Source: an uncultured Acidobacteriota bacterium
Lineage (GTDB): Bacteria > Acidobacteriota > Thermoanaerobaculia > Multivoradales > SZUA-115
DNA: 44,977 nt
Direction of reading: 5' to 3'
NCBI GenBank assembly: GCA_937867335.1
Contig: CALMKX010000111.1
Location: forward strand, 1 to 44,977
A model generated the notes under the pieces. The model saw nothing but the letters and a program-made list of their open reading frames with translations. It was not told the DNA's origin and did no database searches. The translations under genes were made by a program, and so were the position numbers. Positions 9,336-16,989 of the stretch are shown here, one piece after another; the stretch's first letter is position 1; the number at the start of each line of letters is the position of its first letter.

Positions 9336-9360
9336 CCGGGTCGAGAGTCTCGAGACCCGG
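9336..9360 (+). terminator. GC-rich hairpin after the RRM gene
   Basis: CCGGGTC (9336-9342) pairs with GACCCGG (9354-9360), with an inner GAG/CTC pairing. It lies 36 nt after the RRM stop. There is no T-tract, so it may be a weak terminator or an RNA 3'-end stabiliser. Confidence 0.3.
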
Positions 9361-9504
9361 CTCTACGCGAAGGACGATCCCTACTCGGATGTGGGCTCGC
9401 CCTGGAGGGCACGGGCTAGAGCCGTCGCTCTCGTTCTGCGGTGAGATGGGCTGAGGGGGCCTGGAGGAAACTCCGCGAGGCGGCGCCAAGTCTCGGTGAG
9501 ACCT

Positions 9505-9578
9505 TGGTTGGGAGACAGGGATTCGAACCCCGATTCTGCGGTCCAGAGCCGCATGTCTTGCCGTTAGACGATCTCCCA
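9505..9578 (-). tRNA. tRNA-Gln (anticodon CUG), CCA encoded
   Basis: Read on the minus strand: acceptor TGGGAGA (9578-9572) pairs with TCTCCCA (9515-9509), then discriminator A (9508) and an encoded CCA (9507-9505). The anticodon stem TGCGG/CCGCA encloses the loop CTCTGGA, anticodon CTG, decoding CAG. The T-arm contains TTCGAAT. The D-arm GTC/GAC is present. It is a stand-alone tRNA between the RRM gene and the aminotransferase. Confidence 0.95.
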
Positions 9579-9679
9579 AGACGGCCGAGCAAGGTTAGCG
9601 GATGGCTGCAAGCGACGTCAAGGTCGCCCGCCGCCCGCACGGCGCATAGCGGAGGGCGCTCGCGGCGCGCTGACTCGCC

Positions 9680-10579
9680 TCAGGGGATCGGCTCTCCTTC
9701 GCTGCCGGTTCGCTCCCCGTAGAGCGCCGAGAGGCGCGCGGTGACCGGCCCTACGCTGCCGTCGCCGATGCGTCTGCCGTCGACTTCCACCACCGCCGCG
9801 AGCTCCCCCATGGTGCCGGTGGTGAACGCTTCCTGAGCGGTCCAGACCTCGGTCAGCGAGAGGTTCTTCTCCACCACGGACAAGCCGTCGCCCCGGGCGA
9901 GTTCTATCACGATGCCCCGGGTAACGCCCGGCAAGCAGCTATCGGCATGGGGGGTGTAGAGCCCTCCTTTGCGCACCACGAAGACGTTGGTGGCGTTGGT
10001 TTCGGAGACGAAGCCGGCGTGGTCGAGCATCAGGGCGTCGTCGGCTCCGGCGACATTGGCTTCGATCTTGGCCAGGATGTTGTTGATCAGGTTGTTGTGG
10101 TGGATCTTCGAGTCGATGGCGAAAGGCGGGTTACGGCGGATGGCCGAGGTGATCAGCCGCAGCCCCCGCTTGTCGTAGACCGGCGCCTTCCACTCGGCGA
10201 GCACGATCAGGCAGCTGCCAGTCTGGTTGAGCCGAGGGTCCATGCCCGAGGTGACCTTCTCACCCCGGGTGAGCGTGAGACGGATGTGCACGCCGTCGCG
10301 CATGCCGTTGGCCTTCAAGGTTTCGAAGATCGCCGTCTTGACGTCCGCTCGGCCGGGCACGCCTGTGAAGGCCATGGCGTGAGCCGAGGCGAACAGGCGG
10401 TCCAGGTGGCTGTCCAGGGCGAAGATCCGGCCCTGGTACACCCGCAGCCCTTCCCATACGGCGTCGCCGCCCTGAACCGAGCTGTCGAAGACCGATACCT
10501 TGGCCTCGGCCCGGGGCAGGAGCTTGCCTCCCACGTGCACCACGATCGAGGTGTTGCGAGGATCGGCGGTCTGTAGCAT
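9680..10579 (-). CDS. Class IV (BCAT/D-amino-acid type) aminotransferase
   Basis: 299-aa fold-type IV PLP enzyme. Key marks are V-W-E-G-L-R-V near 41-47, the PLP lysine K158 in S-K-I-H-H-N-N-L, the S-E-T-N-A-T-N-V-F segment and L-P-G-V-T-R-G. These fit branched-chain, D-alanine or 4-amino-4-deoxychorismate-type enzymes and do not decide between them. Its ATG overlaps the stop of the sulfotransferase-like gene (TGATG, 10577-10581), so translation is coupled. Plant BCAT-like proteins (Arabidopsis At3g05190 type) fuse the same two domains in the same order, which suggests the products act together rather than in ordinary Ile/Leu/Val synthesis. The substrate is not known. Confidence 0.88.
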   Translation of the reverse strand: MLQTADPRNTSIVVHVGGKLLPRAEAKVSVFDSSVQGGDAVWEGLRVYQGRIFALDSHLDRLFASAHAMAFTGVPGRADVKTAIFETLKANGMRDGVHIRLTLTRGEKVTSGMDPRLNQTGSCLIVLAEWKAPVYDKRGLRLITSAIRRNPPFAIDSKIHHNNLINNILAKIEANVAGADDALMLDHAGFVSETNATNVFVVRKGGLYTPHADSCLPGVTRGIVIELARGDGLSVVEKNLSLTEVWTAQEAFTTGTMGELAAVVEVDGRRIGDGSVGPVTARLSALYGERTGSEGEPIP

Positions 10580-11319
10580 CAGGCACTCCTACCGGAGAGG
10601 GCGCGGGCTTCGAGCTTCTGATAGTGAGGCAGGCACTCGGCCAGCAGGGGCTCGAGGGCCTCCGGGAAGGGCTCGGTCTTGGCGCGGTAGGGCTCGAAGC
10701 CACTCGAGCGGTGCACGTTGTGGTACCAGTGAGAGGCCCAAACGCCGTCCTCGGGCCGCGCTCCGGGAGTCCACGAGAGCATCTTCTCGGTGAAGGCCAG
10801 GCCCAGGCGGCGACAGAGCTCAGCGAGAACCCCCCCGGGGTCGAGCAACAGGCGCCGCGCTTCGAGCACGGGCGGGTCCTGGCCCAGGGCGAGGAGGTGG
10901 TCGAGGAGCTCGGTCTGCATGGCAAGTCCGGTGTCCCGCAGACTGGGGTGCGGGATCTGATGGACCACAGAGGGGAGCATCTCGCGAGGGTCCCGGATCA
11001 AGAGCACATTGACGGCTCCGGCCAGGAAGCCCCGATCCACGCCGACCAGGTGATGCGCCATCTGCTTGAAGAAAACCACCGGCCGGCCGTAGGAGCCGAG
11101 CAGGACGTTGCGAACCACTGTTTCGCCGTCGGTCTCCATCGCGGCCAGAACCTCCTTGGCCCCGGGGTGATCCGCGCCGCTGACCCGGAGGTAGTGGCCG
11201 TAGAGAGGCTCGTCCACCACGAGGGTATCCGGTCGCTGGGCGAAGGAGTACATCAAGGCGGTAGAGACGTTTCTCGGGCCCGACCAGAGGTGGATGCGGA
11301 GGGGCTCTCGGTGGTTCAT
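10579..11319 (-). CDS. Sulfotransferase-like P-loop protein
   Basis: 246 aa. The N-terminal beta-strand and loop H-L-W-S-G-P-R-N-V-S-T (residues 10-20) sit where sulfotransferases bind the 5'-phosphosulfate of PAPS, and L-L-I-R-D-P-R-E (106-113) matches the 3'-phosphate-binding motif. ATG 11319 gives a family-like start; earlier in-frame codons back to 11505 encode unconvincing sequence through the promoter region. AGGAAG lies about 9 nt upstream. Translationally coupled to the class IV aminotransferase downstream. Both are cytoplasmic, with no signal peptide. It might transfer sulfate to, or only bind, an amino-group metabolite handled by its partner; activity is unproven. Confidence 0.8.
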   Translation of the reverse strand: MNHREPLRIHLWSGPRNVSTALMYSFAQRPDTLVVDEPLYGHYLRVSGADHPGAKEVLAAMETDGETVVRNVLLGSYGRPVVFFKQMAHHLVGVDRGFLAGAVNVLLIRDPREMLPSVVHQIPHPSLRDTGLAMQTELLDHLLALGQDPPVLEARRLLLDPGGVLAELCRRLGLAFTEKMLSWTPGARPEDGVWASHWYHNVHRSSGFEPYRAKTEPFPEALEPLLAECLPHYQKLEARALSGRSA

Positions 11320-11361
11320 CAGGAGACGCTTCCTGTCTTCGTTGCGTGAATCAGCGGGGCA

Positions 11362-11390
11362 CTGAAGGATATCGGGAAGCCAATTATAAT
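11362..11390 (+). promoter_or_regulatory. Divergent promoter region with consensus TATAAT
   Basis: TATAAT at 11385-11390 is a perfect sigma-70 -10; CTGAAG 17 nt upstream is a poor -35 (3 of 6). The core ATTATAAT is palindromic, so the minus strand also reads TATAAT (11388-11383), facing the sulfotransferase gene 64 nt away. It may serve one or both directions; rightward it gives a leader of about 200 nt to ATG 11599. Confidence 0.5.
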
Positions 11391-11598
11391 GGGCGGCGCA
11401 AGTGAACTCGTTGCCGACTCCCGACAAGGTATGAACTCCACCGGCTCCCGTCCTCGAGCCAAGCCGTGGACCGAGTTGCCGTTTCTTTGTTTCAGCAGGG
11501 CGCAACCCAACAGATCGTTCCAGGCCGGTCGTCCCGAGGGGGTGCTCTCGAGCCGGCCCGCACCGTTCCAGGCAGACTCAATAGCGAGGAAGGAAACG

Positions 11599-14061
11599 AT
11601 GACCCTGACCAGGAAGCTCACGATGGCGCTCGCCGTGCTGGCGCTCGTTGCCCGAGCGGGGGAGGCGCAGAGACTCTCTCGAGAGGCCGATCCCGACGGC
11701 CAGTTCAACAGCCTGCCCATGGAACGCTACGTGTGGTACCACGAGACACGGGCAGAACCGCTCGGCTATGTGCCCACTGGGGCGCTGTTCCGGGCCGAGG
11801 AGCAAACAGCGGCCTACATGGCGAGTCGGCGTGGTGTGCCGGCCAAGCTAGCGGCGACGGCGTGGGTGCCTCTCGGGGCGGCGCCTCTTCATGGCGGACA
11901 GATCGGCACCACGGCGCCGACCCGCGACATGAGCGGCCGAGTGCAGACGATCGCGGTGGACCCGGGCAACGCCAGCCACTGGTTGATCGGTGCCGCGGGC
12001 GGAGGGATCTGGGAGACCACGGACGCCGGCGTGACCTGGGCGCCACGCTCGGACGACATGCCCTCGCTCGCGATGGGCGCGATCGCCTTCGCTCCCGGTT
12101 CTCCCACGACGGTGCTGGCGGGAACGGGTGAGGCCGCCTTCGCCGCAGACTCCTTCGGCGGTGGTGGCGTGCTGAAGTCCACCAACGGAGGCAGTTCGTG
12201 GAGCGTGCTCGCAACGGCAGACTTCGCCGGCAACTCGATTTCCGACATCAAGATCGATCCCGCCAACGCAGACACCTTCTTGGTGGGCACAACCAGTGGA
12301 GCAGCCGGCCGCGTGGCGGTAACGCCACCCACCGCGCCGGCTCGCGGCATCTACCGCACCACCAACGGCGGCACGTCGTTCAGCCGAGTTCTCGACGGCG
12401 ACGTCACCGACATCGAGGCCAACCCCGCGAACTTCTCGCAGCAGTACGCCGGCGTGGGCAACCCGACGCCGACCGGAACCAACGGAGTCTTCCGCTCGAC
12501 GGACGGCGGAGCCACGTGGAGTGTGATTTCCGGGCCCTGGACCTCGATCACCGGCGGCATCGGGCGAGTCGAGCTGGCGATCGCACCTTCGGACACCAGC
12601 ACGCTCTACGTGAGCATCCAGGATGGTTTCGATGGCGCCGGCAATGACGGCGGCTTGCTGGGCCTCTGGAAAACCACCAACGCCTGGGACCCCACGCCTA
12701 CCTTCAGCCTGATCGACACCAGCGCCACCGGCACGGGCGGCTACTGCGGCTGGGACGCGGCCTTTGCCAGCCCCTCGAACCAGTGTTGGTACTCCCACGC
12801 TCTGATCGTGGATCCCACGAATGCCAGCGTGATCTACGCCGGCGGCGTTCCCGAGTGGAAATTCAACGGCACCAGCTGGACCGAGGTCAGCAAGACCGTG
12901 GCCGATCCCACCAATGGCATCCACGTGGACCAGCACGCTCTGGCGTGGGCCGGTAGCCGACTGATCGCCGGCAACGACGGTGGCGTGTGGAGCACCACAG
13001 ACGGCGGCGCCACCTGGACCGATCACAACACCAACCTGGCGATCTCTCAGTACTACGACGGCTCGCTGCATCTGAAGCGGGACTTCGACCTGTTCATCGC
13101 TGGCGCGCAAGACAACGGCACCCATATCCGCACGGTGGCAGGCACCGGCTGGGACTTGCTGACCGGCGGCGACGGTGCCGACAACACCATCTCGGCGGTC
13201 GACCCGGACAACGATTGGGGCCTGTCCACGCAGCGACTGAACATCATCCGAACGATCGACGGCGGAGCCACCGGGCAGACCACCTCCGGCATCAACCGCA
13301 CCGGCGTGCCATTCATCGCCCGCTTCGACAACTGCCCGACCAACCCGGACATCTGCATCGCCGGCACGGACAACCTCTGGCGGAGCAACAACTTCTTCCA
13401 GGCTGGCACGCCCACTTTCGCCACCAACGGCCCGGAGATGACCCAGGGCCTCGGTGCCCTGGCTTTCGCGCCTTCCGACACGACCTGCGGCACCTATGCC
13501 TTCGGCGCCCGAGCCTCTACGGCGATCGCCAACAACCGCGGTGCCCTCCGGGTGACGATCGACGGAGGCACCAACTGGACCGACTGGGACGCCTCCAACC
13601 AGGTGCCGGAACGAGGGATCACGGACATCGCCTTCGACCCGAGCAACCCCTCGATCGCCTACGTCACGCTGTCGGGCTTCGATGAGGCCACACCGGGCTT
13701 CCCGGGCCATGTCTTCCGCACCACCAACGCGCTGTCTGGATCCGCCACCTGGACCGACATCAGCCCGCCGGCGAACCTGCCCGCCAACTCGATCGTGGTC
13801 GACCCGCGCACTCCGGCCACCCTCTACCTGGCGACCGACCAGGGCGTGTGGTACTCCACGGACTCCGGCACCACCTGGACCCACTGGGGCCCGGCGGATG
13901 GCATGCCGAACGTGGCCGTGTTCGAGCTCAACATGGATCGCCTGGGCGAGCGTCTAGTGGCCTTCACGCACGGACGGAGCGCCTTTATCCTGTCGGACCT
14001 GATCTTCGCCGACGGCTTCGAGACGGGCAGCCTAGGCGGCTGGCCGGTGCACGTCCCGTAG
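11599..14061 (+). CDS. Secreted BNR/Asp-box repeat (sortilin/GH74-like) protein
   Basis: 820 aa with a signal peptide (about residues 1-21, ending G-E-A-Q). At least five Asp-box motifs (S/T-x-D/N-G-G-x-T/S-W type: T-T-N-G-G-T-S-F, S-T-D-G-G-A-T-W, T-T-D-G-G-A-T-W, S-T-D-S-G-T-T-W) mark beta-propeller blades as in VPS10/sortilin and GH74 proteins. No GH74 catalytic Asp pair can be assigned by eye, so it may bind rather than hydrolyse. The C-terminus is I-F-A-D-G-F-E-T-G-S-L-G-G-W plus a short tail, shared with the M14 carboxypeptidase at 36031. Start at 11599 because it begins the signal peptide and has AGGAAGG-AAACG before it. Monocistronic, followed by a 12-bp hairpin. Confidence 0.85.
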   Translation: MTLTRKLTMALAVLALVARAGEAQRLSREADPDGQFNSLPMERYVWYHETRAEPLGYVPTGALFRAEEQTAAYMASRRGVPAKLAATAWVPLGAAPLHGGQIGTTAPTRDMSGRVQTIAVDPGNASHWLIGAAGGGIWETTDAGVTWAPRSDDMPSLAMGAIAFAPGSPTTVLAGTGEAAFAADSFGGGGVLKSTNGGSSWSVLATADFAGNSISDIKIDPANADTFLVGTTSGAAGRVAVTPPTAPARGIYRTTNGGTSFSRVLDGDVTDIEANPANFSQQYAGVGNPTPTGTNGVFRSTDGGATWSVISGPWTSITGGIGRVELAIAPSDTSTLYVSIQDGFDGAGNDGGLLGLWKTTNAWDPTPTFSLIDTSATGTGGYCGWDAAFASPSNQCWYSHALIVDPTNASVIYAGGVPEWKFNGTSWTEVSKTVADPTNGIHVDQHALAWAGSRLIAGNDGGVWSTTDGGATWTDHNTNLAISQYYDGSLHLKRDFDLFIAGAQDNGTHIRTVAGTGWDLLTGGDGADNTISAVDPDNDWGLSTQRLNIIRTIDGGATGQTTSGINRTGVPFIARFDNCPTNPDICIAGTDNLWRSNNFFQAGTPTFATNGPEMTQGLGALAFAPSDTTCGTYAFGARASTAIANNRGALRVTIDGGTNWTDWDASNQVPERGITDIAFDPSNPSIAYVTLSGFDEATPGFPGHVFRTTNALSGSATWTDISPPANLPANSIVVDPRTPATLYLATDQGVWYSTDSGTTWTHWGPADGMPNVAVFELNMDRLGERLVAFTHGRSAFILSDLIFADGFETGSLGGWPVHVP

Positions 14062-14074
14062 CGATACCGATGTC

Positions 14075-14111
14075 AGAAAGCCCCGGCCCTGTGCGTGGAC
14101 CGGGGCTTTCT
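14075..14111. terminator. Bidirectional hairpin between BNR gene and rlmN
   Basis: Perfect 12-bp stem AGAAAGCCCCGG (14075-14086) / CCGGGGCTTTCT (14100-14111) with a 13-nt loop. The stem's own A/T ends supply short T runs on either strand. It lies between two convergent genes. Confidence 0.75.
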
Positions 14112-14136
14112 GCCCTCCCAGCCGAGACTCCCTGCC

Positions 14137-15204
14137 TCAGAGGTTGACCGGCGTTCGGAAGCCGCGCGGATCACGGCCGAAGGCCCGGAGCTGGCCACAA
14201 GCCGCACTCACCTCATCGCCACGGCGACGGCGGACGGTGGCGATCCAGCCCCGCTCTTCCAGCCGCGAACGGAAGCGCTCCACCACCGAGGCGGGCGGCG
14301 GCACCATCGCAGCGCCGAGCACCGCATCCGGGTTGATGGGGATGAGGTTAATTTTCGCAGGAAGGCCCGCGAGTCGTCTGGCCAGCGCGTCGGCGTCGGC
14401 GAGAGCGTCGTTGAAGCCGCGAATCAGGAGGTACTCGAAGGTGAGGCGGCGTCCCGGCTCGAGAGGAAAGCGCTTCAGGGCGCCGAGCAGCTCGGCGAGG
14501 GGATAGGAACGGTTGACGGGCATGATCTCGCTGCGCCGCGAGTCGTCCGGGGCGTGGAGAGAAATCGCCAGGTTCGGCCGCTTGGGCCAGGCCGCGAGTG
14601 CGTCGATGCCCGGCACGATGCCCACGGTGCTCACCGTGATTCGGCGCCAGGAGATCCCTTCGGTCAGGATCTCGAGCGCAGCGCGCAGCTCCTCGAGGTT
14701 CTGCAGAGGCTCCCCCATGCCCATGAACACCAGGTTCAGGCCGGCCGAGTCGAGCTGCCTGTGGCGCTTGATTTCCAGAACCTGGCCCACCATCTCGCCC
14801 GAGGTCAGGTTGCGGCCCGCGCCCCAGTAGCCGGTCACACAGAACTTGCAGGCCATGGCGCAGCCAGCCTGGCAGGAGATGCAGAGCGTTCGCCGCTCAC
14901 CGTCCGGGATGTCCACGGCCTCGATGCTGGCCCCGTCGGCGAGCTCGAAGAGGAACTTCTCGGTGCTGTCCGAGGCCGGTCGCCGCTCGAGCGTCCGCGG
15001 CAGGCCGACCACGAAGCGCTCCGCAAGCCGCTGGCGCAGCTCGAGCGGGAGCGTGGTCAGCTCCTGGAGATCCTGCACTCCCTGATGATGGAGGCCGCGG
15101 TAGATCTGGTCGATCCGGAACGGCCGGTCGACGAGCCCGTTCAAGAGATCGCCCAGGGCCGAGCGGGACAGGCCGAGGAGAGCGTGGGGCTGGACGAGCG
15201 TCAT
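14137..15204 (-). CDS. rlmN: 23S rRNA A2503 / tRNA A37 C2-methyltransferase
   Basis: 355-aa radical-SAM methyltransferase RlmN, which methylates C2 of adenosine 2503 in 23S rRNA and A37 in some tRNAs through a methyl-cysteine intermediate. The 4Fe-4S motif C115-x3-C119-x2-C122 lies in C-A-M-A-C-K-F-C-V-T-G. The resolving cysteine is in the V-S-A-A-C-G-Q-L block near the C-terminus, and M-G-M-G-E-P-L-Q-N and the S-T-V-G-I-V-P segment are typical. Full length. Ends 25 nt from the shared hairpin; the small gene at 15275 lies upstream on the same strand. Confidence 0.97.
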   Translation of the reverse strand: MTLVQPHALLGLSRSALGDLLNGLVDRPFRIDQIYRGLHHQGVQDLQELTTLPLELRQRLAERFVVGLPRTLERRPASDSTEKFLFELADGASIEAVDIPDGERRTLCISCQAGCAMACKFCVTGYWGAGRNLTSGEMVGQVLEIKRHRQLDSAGLNLVFMGMGEPLQNLEELRAALEILTEGISWRRITVSTVGIVPGIDALAAWPKRPNLAISLHAPDDSRRSEIMPVNRSYPLAELLGALKRFPLEPGRRLTFEYLLIRGFNDALADADALARRLAGLPAKINLIPINPDAVLGAAMVPPPASVVERFRSRLEERGWIATVRRRRGDEVSAACGQLRAFGRDPRGFRTPVNL

Positions 15205-15274
15205 GGCAAGAAGGGAGCCAGTCGGAGCCCTCGCGCCGGAAAAAATTGCGCGAGCGGCTCGGCGTCGAGCGTGG

Positions 15275-15568
15275 TCAGCGCTTGCGACGCCGTCTCAGGC
15301 GACGGGTCGGGTCGATCCCGATCGAGCGCAGGAACGACAAATCGGTGGTGTTGATCTGGAAGCTGGGCTCGCTCGGCCTCGGAGGCTCGATCAGTGGCTC
15401 GGGCAGGTTGCCTTCCTCCAGGCAGTCGAGCACCAAGCGAAGCCGGTAGCCTTCCTGGCGGATCCTGCGCAGCGTCCGCGTTGCGTCGGGAGACACCAGA
15501 ATGGCCTCGGAAAGGGCTCTGCCGAGGTCACGAAGCATCTCTTCCAGGATGGGATCCTGCTTCTTCAT
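15275..15568 (-). CDS. Small conserved-looking protein of unknown function
   Basis: 97 aa, no signal peptide or membrane segment. The N-terminal half is helical and acidic/hydrophobic (L-E-E-M-L-R-D-L-G-R-A-L-S-E-A-I); then R-L-R-L-V-L-D-C-L-E-E, a Pro-rich hinge, and a strongly basic tail R-R-L-R-R-R-R-K-R. The tail could bind nucleic acid, for example rRNA given the neighbouring rlmN, but that is speculation. ATG 15568 is chosen; a TTG at 15631 could extend it by 21 residues, and the ribosome-site evidence is weak for both. Family not recognised. Confidence 0.55.
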   Translation of the reverse strand: MKKQDPILEEMLRDLGRALSEAILVSPDATRTLRRIRQEGYRLRLVLDCLEEGNLPEPLIEPPRPSEPSFQINTTDLSFLRSIGIDPTRRLRRRRKR

Positions 15569-15694
15569 CACGCCGAGCTGGTCTCCCTCGCGGTGCCACC
15601 GGATTATCCACCTCCCCCAGGGGAGAGTCAAACGACGTCAGAACCCGGTTTCGCAGGGGGCGAAAGGTCTCGCAACCGCGCACCGGCGGCGTGC

Positions 15695-15700
15695 TAGCCT
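15695..15700 (+). promoter_or_regulatory. -10-like box 9 nt before the kinase start
   Basis: Context GTGC-TAGCCT-T: a TG, one base, then TAGCCT, with ATG at 15710 and no Shine-Dalgarno. It would start transcription at or near the A of ATG (leaderless mRNA). Confidence 0.3.
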
Positions 15701-15709
15701 TCGCGCGTC

Positions 15710-16687
15710 ATGCCGCACACCGACACTCTCGAGCTCTCCCCGGCCGCGGTCTCGGCATGGGCCGATTCGGTCGGAGTCGACGTGGAGCAGGTCGAGGCCT
15801 TGCCGGGAGACGTCTCCCCCCGGCTCTACTTCCGGCTCCGGAGCCGGAGTGGCGAGAGCTCGATCGTCGCTTGCTATCCGGAGAGCCTGCGCAGCGCCTG
15901 CGAGCGTTTCGGCGAGACCACTCGACTGCTCGAGAAGGCGGGAGTCCCTGTGCCTTCTGTTCTGGCTCGAGATCCGGACCACCGATTCATGCTCCTGGAG
16001 GATGTCGGCAGCTGTTCGCTCTACGACCTCGCAGGCCGGACTTGGCAGGAGCTCGAACCCTACCTCCACCAGGCCGCTGAGCTTGCGGGGAGAATCGCCG
16101 GGCTCGACGTGCCGGCGGTTGCCGGCCTCTCGCCTCCACTCGATCGAGCCCTCCTCGAGCGAGAGCTCGAGCAGACCTGGCGGGAGTTCCTGGCACCCAG
16201 GTCCCTGGTTTCCGAGCCGCAGCTGGCAGGCCGCCTGGAGCGTGCCCTGGCCGCGCTCTGCGCACAGCTGGCCGCCCAGCCGCCGTGGCCTTGCCACCGG
16301 GATTTCATGGCCCGGAACCTGGCTCTCAAGGACGGCAGTCTGGTGGTGCTGGACCACCAGGATCTGCGCTTGGGGCCGCCCTGTTACGACCTGGCGAGTC
16401 TGCTCAACGACAGCCTCTTTCCCCCGGAGGAGCTGGCGTTTCGAGTCCTCGACCGAGCCGGCGTCAAGGAGTCGGAGCGGCCGGGCTACCATCGCGTAGC
16501 GGCGCAGCGGACCCTCAAGGCGGTGGGTACCTTCGCTCGCTTTGCCGAGCGCGGCAGCCCCCGCCATCTGCCACTCATTCCGCCCACCCTGACCAGGGCT
16601 CTCGGGCATCTGGCTCGGCTACCGGAAAGCCAGGAGCTCTGCGCGGAGTTGTCACAAGCCTGGGCCACCTACCTTCTGCTACACTGA
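15710..16687 (+). CDS. APH-fold sugar kinase, AmgK-like
   Basis: 325-aa aminoglycoside-phosphotransferase-fold kinase. Motifs in order: M-L-L-E-D-V-G (nucleotide-pocket hinge), the catalytic loop [10 protein letters not shown] and the Mg-binding V-V-L-D-H-Q-D with [11 protein letters not shown]. The pattern C/L-H-R-D-x2-x-R-N with D-x-Q-D and G-P-x-x-Y-D-L resembles AmgK, which phosphorylates the anomeric position of N-acetylmuramate/N-acetylglucosamine in cell-wall recycling; a MurU partner is not in this window. A lytic transglycosylase lies 0.3 kb downstream on the other strand, which fits wall recycling weakly. ATG 15710 is preceded by a -10-like box rather than a ribosome site. Confidence 0.85.
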   Translation: MPHTDTLELSPAAVSAWADSVGVDVEQVEALPGDVSPRLYFRLRSRSGESSIVACYPESLRSACERFGETTRLLEKAGVPVPSVLARDPDHRFMLLEDVGSCSLYDLAGRTWQELEPYLHQAAELAGRIAGLDVPAVAGLSPPLDRALLERELEQTWREFLAPRSLVSEPQLAGRLERALAALCAQLAAQPPWPCHRDFMARNLALKDGSLVVLDHQDLRLGPPCYDLASLLNDSLFPPEELAFRVLDRAGVKESERPGYHRVAAQRTLKAVGTFARFAERGSPRHLPLIPPTLTRALGHLARLPESQELCAELSQAWATYLLLH

Positions 16688-16739
16688 CGGAACCAGGAGA
16701 CCAGGCCGCCAGATCGGCACCTTCTGGAGGAGAAGAAAT

Positions 16740-16949
16740 ATGCCCACCCTCGCAGGACTTATCGGCGGTCTCGGGTTTCCCGAGCTCCTGCTCATCTTCG
16801 CCATCTTCTTCCTGATCTTCGGTGCCGGAAAACTGCCCCAGCTTGGTCGCGGACTTGGCGAAGGCATCCGCAACTTCAAGAAGGGCCTCAAGACCGACGA
16901 GCCCTCAGAGCAGCTTCCGGCTCGGACCGAGTCTCAGCAAGAACGCTAG
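16740..16949 (+). CDS. tatA: Sec-independent translocase protein TatA/E
   Basis: 69-aa TatA-type subunit that forms the pore-like assembly of the twin-arginine translocase. One N-terminal membrane helix (about residues 12-28, [12 protein letters not shown]), the F-G-A-G-K-L-P hinge, an amphipathic helix [13 protein letters not shown] and a short polar tail. The hinge and tail length fit TatA rather than TatB. GGAGGAG lies 7 nt before the ATG, 52 nt after the kinase gene. A Tat substrate candidate (the DUF1501 protein) is in this window; tatC is not. Confidence 0.95.
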   Translation: MPTLAGLIGGLGFPELLLIFAIFFLIFGAGKLPQLGRGLGEGIRNFKKGLKTDEPSEQLPARTESQQER

Positions 16950-16958
16950 TCCCCTGCC

Positions 16959-16984
16959 TGCCCGGCCGCTTGAGCGACCGGGCA
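16959..16984. terminator. Hairpin between tatA and the transglycosylase gene
   Basis: TGCCCGG (16959-16965) pairs with CCGGGCA (16978-16984), one mismatch, then CGC/GCG around a TTGA loop. It sits between two convergent stops. No T-tract. Confidence 0.45.
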
Positions 16985-16989
16985 AGACC

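Noticed and set aside
11848-13884. 678-aa minus-strand open frame across the BNR gene
   Set aside because: Gly/Arg/Val-rich noise; the plus strand carries signal peptide, Asp-box repeats and a terminator.
12000-14000. Repeated short DNA blocks (ACGGCGGCGCCACCTGG-like) in the BNR gene
   Set aside because: These reflect Asp-box protein repeats and codon use, not mobile or regulatory DNA repeats.
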